This document shows positions 17,764-25,963 of a stretch of 64,000 nt of DNA, in pieces. Each line of letters starts with the position of its first letter. The first letter of the stretch is position 1. A program made the position numbers and the translations under genes. The DNA is from JBNKEI01 sp050288705 (GTDB lineage Bacteria > Myxococcota > Myxococcia > Myxococcales > UBA5297), in the NCBI GenBank assembly GCA_050288705.1, contig JBNKEI010000177.1, positions 1 through 64,000 on the forward strand, given 5' to 3'. The notes under the pieces were generated by a model. The model had not been told where the DNA came from. It saw only the letters and a program-made list of their open reading frames with translations, and did no database searches.

Positions 17764-19254
17764 ATGAGCATCGAAATGCAGACCAACCATTCATTAGAAT
17801 TGGAACCGATAGAAATCGAACAATATCCATTGATTCACGATATCTTAGAGGAAAGTCGGCTAAACCCGGCCAGTGAATCTTACAAACAACTCCGCCACGG
17901 AATTATCACCTTTGCTTCTTATGTTATCTCCAACAATTTATTTTACCAGAAATTTGATATTGCGGTTATTGACGCAATCATTGTAGAAATCGACAAGAAG
18001 CTTTGTGCTCAGCTCAATGAAATTCTTCATTCGCAACATTTTCAGAAACTGGAGAGCGCTTGGCGTTCGCTGCAATTTGTCACCGATCGCGTCAATTTCA
18101 AAGAAAACATAAGGCTAGAAATTTTGAATGCATCAAAAGATGATTTGATAATTGATTTTGAAGATTCGCCAGAAATACCTAAAACCGGATTTTATAAAAT
18201 TGTCTATTCCAATGAGTACGGTGTATTTGGAGGAAAGCCATATGGAATGATATGTGCCAATTATGAATTTGGTCCGAACCAGCAAGACGTGCTACTGCTG
18301 TCTAAAATTGCAGCAGTTTCCGCCATGGCCCATGCGCCATTCATCGCCAATGCCTCGCCTGAGTTTTTCAACGATACATCTTTCGACAGACTTCCACACC
18401 TTAAAGATTTGAAATCTCTATTCGAAGGACCTCAATATTTACGCTGGAATTCTTTCCGAAGTTCCGACGATTCACGCAATATTGGTTTGTGCCTACCTCG
18501 CTTTTTATTGCGCCAACCTTATAACGAGATAAATGGTCCCACCAAGCATTTTAATTATACCGAAGACGTTATAGGAAAACGCGACAACTATTTATGGGGG
18601 TATGCTTCCCATGCATTTGCGACGCGGGTTGCCGATTCTTTCGCCAAGTATCGTTGGTGCCCTCATATTATCGGTCCCCAGGCGGGAGGCACAGTAGAAA
18701 ATATACCTCTGGATCAATATGCAACCATGCGGAACATACAGAACAAAATTCCAACAGAAGTATTTATCACTGAGCGCCGCGAATATGAGTTGTCTGAAGA
18801 AGGCTTTATTGCTTTGACTTACCGGAAAGAATCAGACAATGCCTGCTTCTTTTCAGCAAACTCAGTTCAGAAACCAAAAAGCTTTGGCCAGTCTCCGGAC
18901 AGCAGACAAATTGAGACCAATTATCGGCTTGGCACCCAACTTCCTTACATTTTTATCATGACTCGCTTGGCCCATTATCTCAAAGTTCTACAAAGAGAAC
19001 AGATTGGAACATGGAAAGAACGCTCCGATTTAGAAAGAGAACTCAATAATTGGATTCGTCAGTATGTAGCCGATATGGATAACCCCACGCCCGCTGTACG
19101 CTCGGTGCGCCCCTTACGACAAGCGCAAATTACCGTCGAAAATGTTAGCGGGCAACCAGGGTGGTATCGCTGCAGTTTAAAGGTCCGGCCGCATTTCAAA
19201 TATATGGGTGCCTCTTTTACTCTTTCGCTAGTAGGAAAACTTGATAAAGAATAA
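17764..19254 (+). CDS. tssC: Type VI secretion sheath large subunit TssC/VipB, orphan
   Basis: 496 residues, normal length for TssC, the larger contractile sheath subunit. Conserved features include LESAWRSLQFVTDR, EYGVFGGKPYGMICANYEFG, AHAPFIANASPEFF, RNIGLCLPRFLLRQPY, YLWGYASHAFATRVADSFAKY, EVFITERREYELSEEGFIAL, FFSANSVQKPKSF and the end region with RPHFKYMGASFTLSL. Nothing suggests decay. No tssB, hcp, tssE or other T6SS gene lies within the window, although tssB normally sits directly upstream. It may serve with a sheath encoded elsewhere. The next gene, convergent, encodes a lysozyme-like protein. Confidence 0.9.
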   Translation: MSIEMQTNHSLELEPIEIEQYPLIHDILEESRLNPASESYKQLRHGIITFASYVISNNLFYQKFDIAVIDAIIVEIDKKLCAQLNEILHSQHFQKLESAWRSLQFVTDRVNFKENIRLEILNASKDDLIIDFEDSPEIPKTGFYKIVYSNEYGVFGGKPYGMICANYEFGPNQQDVLLLSKIAAVSAMAHAPFIANASPEFFNDTSFDRLPHLKDLKSLFEGPQYLRWNSFRSSDDSRNIGLCLPRFLLRQPYNEINGPTKHFNYTEDVIGKRDNYLWGYASHAFATRVADSFAKYRWCPHIIGPQAGGTVENIPLDQYATMRNIQNKIPTEVFITERREYELSEEGFIALTYRKESDNACFFSANSVQKPKSFGQSPDSRQIETNYRLGTQLPYIFIMTRLAHYLKVLQREQIGTWKERSDLERELNNWIRQYVADMDNPTPAVRSVRPLRQAQITVENVSGQPGWYRCSLKVRPHFKYMGASFTLSLVGKLDKE

Positions 19255-19357
19255 TAGTCACTATTCAGCATCAAGAACCGAAGCCGAGATTTCTCGACCT
19301 CAGTTGCGTTCGATAAGGCATTTCACCGCACACAATACCACCATGATTTCAATATTG

Positions 19358-20311
19358 TCATGCTGCTGATTTTAGCTGAGCAAGGGCATCGTTACATTCA
19401 TTTTGGAATCTATTTTTAACGCTCTCTTGAACATCGGAAGAACAGCTGGGAAAATGGACTAAACCGCCGTTGGCATTGGTTCTGCCTCGCTCCGCATATA
19501 TTGCTTTAATAATTTCTTCATCGGACATTTTTGATACGTCTTTGCCGCTGAGGACGGAATCAACAATGTTCGCGCATCCTTGGGAGCCATGTTGAACTGC
19601 TGCCGACCAAATCACATTGCGAAGCGCTGAAGAACGTTTGCTGAAATCAGGGTGCTTCTCCTCGATTTTTGCCATTGCTGGTTGGTAATGGGATGAGGCA
19701 ATCGCTTCGTGTTGAGCCTTAGCGAATCCTGTAGGGTCATCTTTAGCAAGCTGCTTCCATGCGTTACTAAACTCAGTAGTTCCTGGCTTAAAATCTTTTA
19801 AGCGCTCGTAATACTCCGGGTGAGATGTTTTCAATCCGTCTACAAAGCGCTGAGCGCTTCCGGTATTGGTTGCGAATTGGTATGACCCGTAGGAAACACC
19901 CCCCGCATCTCCCGCGCCAGAGGAGACAGTGCCCGGGTCACCATTAGATTCGTACTTTGCGCTCAGGGAGCCAAGATCATCATCAACCGAACCAGGCTGG
20001 ACAGTTTTTTCTGAACCTCCTGCGCTCTCAGTCATGGGGTGCTTTGTTGGCGTCTCTATTTGCTTAGAAGGCATTTCTGTCGATCGAGAAGGACCATCGC
20101 CATTAATAAGCGCTTGAATTGCCTCTAAACCACGTATCACTTCGTTTAGTAGTTTCTGAATAGGGGAACCTGAATTGGAAGGCGAATCAAACCCATCGGT
20201 CCATTTTGGCAAGTTGGGCGTCGAACGAGGTGTTTCGCTTGGTGTCGGAAACGAATTGTTCAGAGGTCTATACGGAAGAACATTACTATTTCTCTTAATG
20301 TCCATGGTCAT
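19358..20311 (-). CDS. Lysozyme/chitosanase-like protein, candidate secreted peptidoglycan hydrolase
   Basis: 317 residues with AAGGAG nine bases before the start. Residues 1-125 are low-complexity and rich in Pro, Ser and Thr, with no signal peptide. From about 130 a lysozyme-superfamily-like domain begins: SLSAKYESNGDPGTVSSG with a likely catalytic Glu in YESNGDPG, GGVSYGSYQFA, PTGFAKAQHEAI, and NVIWSAAVQHG further on. Such domains occur in phage-tail lysins and in type VI effectors. The absence of a signal peptide plus a disordered N-terminus fits delivery by a secretion machine, and it lies tail-to-tail with tssC. The effector role is inference. Confidence 0.7.
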   Translation of the reverse strand: MTMDIKRNSNVLPYRPLNNSFPTPSETPRSTPNLPKWTDGFDSPSNSGSPIQKLLNEVIRGLEAIQALINGDGPSRSTEMPSKQIETPTKHPMTESAGGSEKTVQPGSVDDDLGSLSAKYESNGDPGTVSSGAGDAGGVSYGSYQFATNTGSAQRFVDGLKTSHPEYYERLKDFKPGTTEFSNAWKQLAKDDPTGFAKAQHEAIASSHYQPAMAKIEEKHPDFSKRSSALRNVIWSAAVQHGSQGCANIVDSVLSGKDVSKMSDEEIIKAIYAERGRTNANGGLVHFPSCSSDVQESVKNRFQNECNDALAQLKSAA

Positions 20312-20441
20312 ATGATTGCGCTCCTTATTAGATTAAATTTTTCCTACGAACAATTATAGGATTGCAGGAAGTATGCCTATAGTTCATTCATCCGGGCTTG
20401 CTACGAGATACCCATAGAATGATGAATATCAAAATAGTATC

Positions 20442-20493
20442 TAGTGGATCATTTTGATCGCAGCGATCAAAATCCGGCTAATCCTGGCCACTA
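20442..20493. promoter_or_regulatory. Nested palindrome in the divergent promoter region
   Basis: ATTTTGATCGC (20451-20461) and GCGATCAAAAT (20463-20473) are perfect arms around one base. Outside them TAGTGG (20442-20447) and CCACTA (20488-20493) also pair. The site lies between the divergent lysozyme-like gene and the small secreted protein gene, where an operator for both would sit. It could also be a transposon-derived hairpin. Confidence 0.45.
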
Positions 20494-20612
20494 AGTGATC
20501 GTCAGTATCCTCACAGAAGTCGAGTGGTTAGTCGGTTAATAATTGTTTAAAAGCCAGAATCTTCATGGCATAGTCGAGAGCGTCACCAAATTTTTACTAA
20601 AAGGAAATACCA

Positions 20613-20993
20613 ATGCGTATATCGATATCATCCGTGTTTGTTGTTGGATTAACATTTTTTTCGCTGTTGGCCATGGCTGCTGCTTCCTTTAAAATTCAAG
20701 CAGGTGAGTATCTTTATGAAGATGGAACAGGAATTCTAAGCATAAAACCGCAAGTCAATGGGGCTCATCCATTCACATTGCAAACAACTGGGGCCAATGC
20801 GCAGACTTGCGAAATGGAAGGAACAATCAAAGACGAAAAAGCTATTTTAAAAAATAACAAAACTCAACCTTGCGTCCTAAAGTTCAAGACTAATCATAAA
20901 GGCATTAGTGTTTCTTCAGCTTCCAACACCTGTTTTGAATATTGTGGGCTGAACGCAACATTCGAGGGACTATATCGACAAAAAACACCTTGA
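20613..20993 (+). CDS. Small secreted protein, candidate periplasmic lysozyme inhibitor or immunity protein
   Basis: 126 residues with AAGGAA about eight bases before the ATG. A signal peptide covers about 1-24 (VFVVGLTFFSLLAMAAA). The mature part of about 100 residues has four cysteines and alternating beta-type sequence ending in CFEYCGLNATFEGLYRQ. The ending C..YCG..A.F.G.Y resembles the beta domain found after LprI-like lysozyme-inhibitor domains in other proteins, as I recall. It is divergent from the lysozyme-like gene, so an immunity role is attractive but unproven. Confidence 0.65.
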   Translation: MRISISSVFVVGLTFFSLLAMAAASFKIQAGEYLYEDGTGILSIKPQVNGAHPFTLQTTGANAQTCEMEGTIKDEKAILKNNKTQPCVLKFKTNHKGISVSSASNTCFEYCGLNATFEGLYRQKTP

Positions 20994-21038
20994 TGCTAGT
21001 ACAGGCACTTCACGAATAAGCTCGTGTCTATACACTTA

Positions 21039-21105
21039 TGCATCGTTCTATTCCTCTTAAAATCGTGTTTCGCTGCACGATATCGCAGAGTTTTCGAACG
21101 ATGCA
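21039..21105. repeat. Nested inverted repeats between convergent genes
   Basis: TGCATCGTTC (21039-21048) and GAACGATGCA (21096-21105) are perfect arms. Inside them ATCGTG (21062-21067) pairs with CACGAT (21076-21081). No T-tract follows on either strand. The position between the ends of the small secreted protein gene and the DUF4382 lipoprotein gene fits a bidirectional terminator, but it could be a REP-like element. Confidence 0.5.
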
Positions 21106-21166
21106 TTGCATTATCACGATTGGATTAATTTATAGAAGCATCCGAGAGCAGTTGATTTGTAGTCGT

Positions 21167-22174
21167 TCAATTCACATCCGCTGCTACCTGGCAGGTTCCT
21201 TCGCAAATATTTGATTGGCAATCAATATTTTCCAGGCAAGGAGCACCTTGAGCACCTAGCTGACAAGCGTTATCCAAACATGCATTAGAAAGGCATTGAT
21301 GATCAGCTTCACATTCAGCTTCTGGATGTGCGGCGTCTCCAGAACCGCAAGTGCCGTCCTCCAGACAAACACCACTCATGCAACCATTGGTCCCATGGCA
21401 AGGCGCGCCTGGTCCACCAGGCATACATTGCTCAGAGCAAACCCCAGATAGGCATTCGGAATTGTCGCTACAATCGGCTCCTACGTCTTTGGGAACACAA
21501 GCGTTTTCTAGTCTGCAGCCTTCCATGCCACAGGTAGTGGGCTGAGTACATGCTGGCATTTCTTCACCGCATCCTACTAGATCCGTGCCGCTTTTCTTAA
21601 TCTTAATAACTGGTCGCAGTATCCATTCTTGACCGTTTCCTTTAGGATGTACTTTGAGCGATTTTTTACCGTCGAAATCAAGAGTAATTTCTGTTCTTTC
21701 ACAAGCATTCATTTGCCACGGGCCTTTTATTTTAATTCCTGATTGCGAACCACTGGGAACTTTAAGCGGCAGTTTTTCTCCATTAACTACTACGTAATTG
21801 TCTTTTGGGGTCACATACAGTCTTAATTGAGTAATGTTCCCTGGTGGTAGATTCGCAACGCCCAATAACATTGGCTGGGTTTGTATTGTTAAAAGGTCCA
21901 CACTTGCTGGCGCTTCGCTTACCGTAATCCATCCCAACTCTGGCGAATGAGCAGTCACGCGAGTAATGTTTACCCATATTTCTTCCACTTCGGTACTGGG
22001 TGCATCTACTAGTTTGATTGCCAATTGAGAAAGACCAGTAGGGGGGTTGCTGATCACCACCGGATTGTCTGAGAGATCGCTTTTATTATTATCGGAAGAA
22101 CCACCGCAACCAGGAGCCAATAGTAATGCGCTAATAGCGGTAATTCCCGCCCAACGAGTCCAATGTAACACCAT
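21167..22174 (-). CDS. DUF4382 lipoprotein with Cys-rich C-terminal tail
   Basis: 335 residues. The ATG at 22174 has AAGGAG eight bases upstream; an in-frame start nine codons earlier is less likely. A lipoprotein signal ends in LLLAPGC, so the protein is membrane-anchored by lipid. A DUF4382 domain covers about 45-190 (LAIKLVDAPSTEVEEIWVNI, with PPGNITQLRLYV). From about 205 the tail has many Cys in repeats such as CSDNSECLSGVCSEQC, DHQCLSNACLDN and NIDCQSNICEG, a pattern common in myxobacterial surface proteins. Function unknown. It is divergent from the ECF sigma gene and shares its repeat-rich promoter region. Confidence 0.85.
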   Translation of the reverse strand: MVLHWTRWAGITAISALLLAPGCGGSSDNNKSDLSDNPVVISNPPTGLSQLAIKLVDAPSTEVEEIWVNITRVTAHSPELGWITVSEAPASVDLLTIQTQPMLLGVANLPPGNITQLRLYVTPKDNYVVVNGEKLPLKVPSGSQSGIKIKGPWQMNACERTEITLDFDGKKSLKVHPKGNGQEWILRPVIKIKKSGTDLVGCGEEMPACTQPTTCGMEGCRLENACVPKDVGADCSDNSECLSGVCSEQCMPGGPGAPCHGTNGCMSGVCLEDGTCGSGDAAHPEAECEADHQCLSNACLDNACQLGAQGAPCLENIDCQSNICEGTCQVAADVN

Positions 22175-22227
22175 GTTAGCTTCTCCTTTGGGATCGTTCA
22201 CTTCACAAGCAACGACGAGCCGCCCCC

Positions 22228-22345
22228 AAAAAGGTTACTGGGAACTCGCAACGAGTTACCTATTCATGGGCATCTTTTTGGAAGTAATCTTGGAAGTAAC
22301 CTTTTTTAGGTAGACCCGTCATTAGTAACAGCGGTCTAACCTGGT
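22228..22345. promoter_or_regulatory. Repeat-rich divergent promoter region before the ECF sigma gene
   Basis: AAAAAGGTTACT (22228-22239) and AGTAACCTTTTT (22295-22306) are perfect 12-base inverted arms. The right arm overlaps a tandem repeat, GGAAGTAATCTT (22280-22291) then GGAAGTAACCTT (22292-22303). Further on, GGTCTAACC (near 22333) nearly mirrors AGGTAGACC. ECF sigma factors often recognise GGAAC-type -35 and GTC-type -10 elements, and GGAACTC occurs near 22241. This may be an autoregulated promoter. Confidence 0.4.
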
Positions 22346-22359
22346 TTTAGAGTTTATGT

Positions 22360-22986
22360 ATGGGAAAGCGCCCTCAACTTCTGGCCGTCTCGTCATCGGT
22401 ATCCCCTTCTTTTCCCGGTCAAGGAGAACTAGCTGATCTTTCGGAAGCAGCCGATGCTGATGCCGTGCAACGGGTGCTCCAAGGTGATACCGAAGCTTTT
22501 GCGACAATTGTACGTCGACATGGGTCGAGTCTGACTGCGTTGTGCGCCCATGTTACAGGTTCTGCGCATCTAGGAGAAGAATTGGCGCAAGAATCTTTGG
22601 CTCGCGCCTATTCTCGTCTAGGCTCCTGGAGAGGAGATTGTGCCTTCCGGCATTGGCTGCGCCGAATAGCAGTAAACTGCTGTCGCGATTATTTAAAGGC
22701 CGGCGCCCGAGCAGAAAAGCCCACTCAATTTTTTGATGAGGAGCTAGTCAGCTTAGAAACACCAGAAAGTGAAACTGATAACAAACGAACTATAGCGGCA
22801 TTAAATTTGGCAATCCAAGAGCTTCCCACCAAATACCGGGAAGCATTTGTTTTATTTCATGTGGAGAATTTGGATTATGAGCAAATAAAAGAGATTACGG
22901 GTATTTCGGTTGGAGCTCTTAAGGTGAGAGTGCATCGTGCCAGGCACTTACTGCGCACGGCGCTTGGTTCGATAATTGAGGACTAG
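22360..22986 (+). CDS. ECF-type RNA polymerase sigma factor
   Basis: 208 residues. Region 2 (about 40-105) contains GDTEAFATIVRRHGSSLTAL and the -10-binding stretch GSWRGDCAFRHWLRRIAVNC. Region 4 (about 145-205) contains LPTKYREAFVLFHVENLDYE, EITGISVGALKVRVHRARHL. The long N-terminal extension of about 35 residues is unusual but may reflect a later true start. It is followed 10 bases later by a membrane protein of anti-sigma layout, so it likely responds to an envelope signal and controls its own operon. Confidence 0.92.
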   Translation: MGKRPQLLAVSSSVSPSFPGQGELADLSEAADADAVQRVLQGDTEAFATIVRRHGSSLTALCAHVTGSAHLGEELAQESLARAYSRLGSWRGDCAFRHWLRRIAVNCCRDYLKAGARAEKPTQFFDEELVSLETPESETDNKRTIAALNLAIQELPTKYREAFVLFHVENLDYEQIKEITGISVGALKVRVHRARHLLRTALGSIIED

Positions 22987-22996
22987 TGAGTAAACT

Positions 22997-23635
22997 ATGA
23001 AAGTAAAACACCTTCACCAGCTACTAGATAACGAAATCGACTTTTCGAAACAGGAATTTTACGCAAGGCTTTCTTTGGACGAACAGCGAGAGGTAAATGC
23101 TTTTCAGAACATTGCCAAACTCGCCCAGAAAATTCCTTCTCCCTCTCCTTCTGATGAATTTCTTGCCAGGACCATGGCTCGGATTAGAACACGACCTCGC
23201 CCGCGACGCACATTTTGGACTTGGCTACGTACTCCCTGGCTTTCACCCCTTTCCTTGATGGCAAGTGCAGCCATGGTGGCGGTAATTATTGGTGGGTGGC
23301 CACTGTTGCAAAGCAATAAACCAACTTCTTCAGAATTGTTATCCAACCGAAAAATTCCGGGGTCGCCCCCGCATAGTTCAGTAATGGTGCGCATGGTTTA
23401 TGCAGCACCACAAGCTCAAGCAGTGGCGGTAGCCGGAGATTTTAATGGCTGGAAACCTGATAGTACTCCATTGCATCGAACCCCTAGCGGAATCTGGATG
23501 GTGGAAATTCCTTTATCTGTAGGCTCGAAATATCAATACATGTTCGTGGTGGACGACCAATGGGTAACCGATCCCAACGCAGCAGCTACTATGGACGACG
23601 GCTTTGGAGGAAAAAATGCCCTAATCGAGCTATAA
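22997..23635 (+). CDS. Probable anti-sigma factor with periplasmic glycogen-binding (CBM48) domain
   Basis: 212 residues. The N-terminal about 75 are soluble and helical and would bind the sigma factor. One membrane helix lies near 85-105 (LSLMASAAMVAVIIGGWPLL). The rest should be periplasmic: residues about 125-212 form an AMPK-beta/CBM48-like domain with VAVAGDFNGWKPDSTPL, GIWMVEIPLS and YQYMFVVDDQWVTDPNA, ending DDGFGGKNALIEL. This domain usually binds alpha-glucans or acts as a protein-interaction module. A standard anti-sigma zinc motif is not seen. Its closeness to the sigma gene supports the role. Confidence 0.8.
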   Translation: MKVKHLHQLLDNEIDFSKQEFYARLSLDEQREVNAFQNIAKLAQKIPSPSPSDEFLARTMARIRTRPRPRRTFWTWLRTPWLSPLSLMASAAMVAVIIGGWPLLQSNKPTSSELLSNRKIPGSPPHSSVMVRMVYAAPQAQAVAVAGDFNGWKPDSTPLHRTPSGIWMVEIPLSVGSKYQYMFVVDDQWVTDPNAAATMDDGFGGKNALIEL

Positions 23636-24552
23636 ATTTTTCCAATGAAATCGCAACGCTGGTATTGCTGGTAATAATTTTTTGGTTACCAACAGCACAG
23701 GTATGTTTAGCCATTCCTGCCAGGTTATCTCTTTCCTTTTTGGCAGGTGGCGGTTACGTTAGCGACAAAGATTTGGGGGCTAACTCCGGGCCAGATGCGG
23801 CAATTCAAATTAGTCCTAGTGGAAAAATTGATTTGTCGTTTTCTCCTCGATGGAAATTTGCCGCTTCTGCCGATTTTTTGTATGGAAAATACTTGTCTGC
23901 CGATGCCCCTTCTCTAGCGCTAACCGCCAGTAGCAACATTCGCTATAAACATCCTACATTCGAGACGATTTTCTCCATTGGCGCCGAAAACAGCAGCTAT
24001 GCATCAGATTGGCTTTCTGAAGATTCTGCTCCTAATGTTATTTCCGAACAGGCAGTGCATTTTTCGCCAGCAATTCGATTTCATTTGGCAAACATGGATT
24101 TTCAAGCCGCAAGCACTGCTGATTTTTCCCGTTTGACACTGGAAGACCAACAATATTCAAAACAAGAATGGGCTTTCCAAGGAGCTCTAACAGTTCCTAT
24201 CAATTTGTATCCTATTGACCAACGGTGGAACCTATCTCTTTTTTACCGCTTGGCACGCAATCAGCAAGATCAGGAGACACTCATTTATCACCAAGCCTCC
24301 ATGTTTTTGTCTGGAAATTTCTCTCAACTACAATGGAAAGCACAGATTTTTTGGCAAGGCAATGAGTCAATTTTTAGTAGTAGCGAAACCCTGTGGCGCG
24401 CTTTTGCGTCTATTGTTTACCCTTTTGCAGAATCACTATCGATAGAAGGCACTTATTCTTTTACCATAAAGTACACTGAACAATCACTTTCTCCATCCCG
24501 CCACCTCGCCTTTATCTACCTAAAATGGGATTTGTGGGAGGTATACTGGTGA
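23560..24552 (+). CDS. Predicted outer-membrane beta-barrel-like protein
   Basis: Up to 330 residues. After a hydrophobic stretch (ATLVLLVIIFWLPTAQVCLA) the protein is a series of alternating strands rich in aromatic residues (RWNLSLFYRLARNQQDQETL, SLSIEGTYSFTIKYTEQ), ending in WDLWEVYW, as in an outer-membrane barrel of about 12-14 strands. The start is uncertain: the ATG at 23560 overlaps the anti-sigma gene by 76 bases; alternatives are an ATA exactly at that gene's stop (23632) or a TTG at 23665. No family was recognised. It is embedded in the CBM48 operon. Confidence 0.7.
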   Translation: MGNRSQRSSYYGRRLWRKKCPNRAINFSNEIATLVLLVIIFWLPTAQVCLAIPARLSLSFLAGGGYVSDKDLGANSGPDAAIQISPSGKIDLSFSPRWKFAASADFLYGKYLSADAPSLALTASSNIRYKHPTFETIFSIGAENSSYASDWLSEDSAPNVISEQAVHFSPAIRFHLANMDFQAASTADFSRLTLEDQQYSKQEWAFQGALTVPINLYPIDQRWNLSLFYRLARNQQDQETLIYHQASMFLSGNFSQLQWKAQIFWQGNESIFSSSETLWRAFASIVYPFAESLSIEGTYSFTIKYTEQSLSPSRHLAFIYLKWDLWEVYW

Positions 24553-24929
24553 GGCACATATTGCATAAAACGATTGGATACGCAGTATGGTGGAGATCGC
24601 TCTTTTTGCTTGGCACTGTTAGCCTTCTAATTAGTTCCTGCACTCCCAAGGTCTTAGTGAAACCAGGAGTGGGAAAAGAGCCAACGGTGATACGTGTGCA
24701 TGTAAAAGCAGAAAAGGTAATTCTTTGCGGCAGCATGACCGATTGGCGACCAGTAAAGTTGCCTAGGCAAGCAGGCAGGTTTGAACTAAGCCTTTTTTTG
24801 CCTCCTGGACGCTACGAGTACCACCTGCAAGCGCATGACGCTAGTGGCGCCCGCCTGCTATTTCCTGAAGAGGCGGAAAGGGTGGATGACGGCTTTGGAT
24901 CGGAAAATATTGTATTGAGAATTCCGTAA
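24549..24929 (+). CDS. Lipoprotein with CBM48-like domain
   Basis: 126 residues from GTG at 24549, which overlaps the preceding TGA (GTGA) and has GGGAGG seven bases upstream. A lipoprotein signal ends in LISSC. The remainder is one CBM48/AMPK-beta-like domain: VILCGSMTDWRPVKLPR, FELSLFLPPGRYEYHLQAH and the ending RVDDGFGSENIVLRIP, which closely resembles the ending of the anti-sigma protein two genes upstream. The shared domain suggests both proteins see the same ligand or each other in the periplasm. Confidence 0.83.
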   Translation: MRHILHKTIGYAVWWRSLFLLGTVSLLISSCTPKVLVKPGVGKEPTVIRVHVKAEKVILCGSMTDWRPVKLPRQAGRFELSLFLPPGRYEYHLQAHDASGARLLFPEEAERVDDGFGSENIVLRIP

Positions 24930-24994
24930 CTATTGAGTGGTTTTCTCGTCAATCATTTTAGGAATGCCGGTACTAAAGTGGAGCTACCTAGCAT

Positions 24995-25903
24995 ATGAAG
25001 AATTACTTTTTACTATTGATATTAGCCACGGCTTTTTCCGGGATGATGACGAGCGACACCTATGCATCCTCCGAAGCCCAGAATGATTCTGATTCGCCTG
25101 CCGCGAAACTAGTCGCAGCGCGTGCCGCCGAAAAAGGACTTCCCCAAAGCCAGTTAGTAGCCCCAGTAGCCGAAGCTGCGCGACGAGGAATTCCTCCCGA
25201 CTTAGTTGCCGCGAAAATTCTGGAAGGTCTCTCCAAAAACGTCCCGGCGCCACGCATAACCGCAGTAGCACGCGGTCTAAGCGATCGCCTAGTAGCTGCT
25301 CAGGAGCTACTAAACCAAGCGCAACAAAGGAAGCTCGCTTTTCAGAAAGACCAGCGCAGCGTTCTTCTAGATTTGAGCACTGTTTTTGCGACTTCAGTCG
25401 ATAAATCAGCCGTAGAGTCACTTTTAAACGAGGCCTGCGATTCTTCCCAAGGCACTGTTGCCTCATGGGTTTCGGCGGCACGCACTCTTGGCGAGCTCGC
25501 CCGTCACGGAATTACCCCTTCTCAGACCATGAAAATGGGCAAGGCTATTGCTCGCCACGGCCCTAAACCTCCAGGAGAAGTGCTGGCATTATTCCAGGCA
25601 TGGAAGCAAGAAGGAGGAAAAGATGCTGGCGCCTTTTTCCAAGAAGTAACTACTCGTATTGAGAAAGGACATCGACTTCATGGGTTGGTCGATTATTTTG
25701 GGAATTCTCCTGACCAATTAATCAAGGAACACGGAAGGAGTAATAAAAACCTGTCTGGTTCTCAGTCTTTTGAAGAAAAGCAAAAGCTTAACCGGAGGCT
25801 TGATATGGAAGAAAGAATCAAACCATCTTTTTTTCCAAAAAATAATAAAAACAAAAGCAATGATGGCACTGCAAATAGAAAGAAAACCAAGCATTTAGAA
25901 TAA
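24995..25903 (+). CDS. Secreted hypothetical protein, last gene of the CBM48 operon
   Basis: 302 residues with a signal peptide (YFLLLILATAFSGMMTSDTY, cleavage near TYASS). The mature part is helical with recurring units of about 18-20 residues: AAEKGLPQSQLVAPVAEAAR, RGIPPDLVAAKILEGLSK and APRITAVARGLSDRLVAA. The C-terminal 80 residues are very basic and rich in Lys and Asn. No known domain was recognised. It lies 65 bases after the CBM48 lipoprotein and is likely in the same operon. Confidence 0.75.
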   Translation: MKNYFLLLILATAFSGMMTSDTYASSEAQNDSDSPAAKLVAARAAEKGLPQSQLVAPVAEAARRGIPPDLVAAKILEGLSKNVPAPRITAVARGLSDRLVAAQELLNQAQQRKLAFQKDQRSVLLDLSTVFATSVDKSAVESLLNEACDSSQGTVASWVSAARTLGELARHGITPSQTMKMGKAIARHGPKPPGEVLALFQAWKQEGGKDAGAFFQEVTTRIEKGHRLHGLVDYFGNSPDQLIKEHGRSNKNLSGSQSFEEKQKLNRRLDMEERIKPSFFPKNNKNKSNDGTANRKKTKHLE

Positions 25904-25963
25904 AGAGGGCTGGATCAGTTTCCTGATTTTAGTAGAAGCACCACGAAATGCGTAGCTCAGGGG

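Noticed and set aside
24984..25481. Minus-strand open frame of 165 codons opposite the secreted 302-residue gene
   Set aside because: The plus-strand gene has a signal peptide and operon context; the antisense translation is Arg/Leu-rich and shows no domain.
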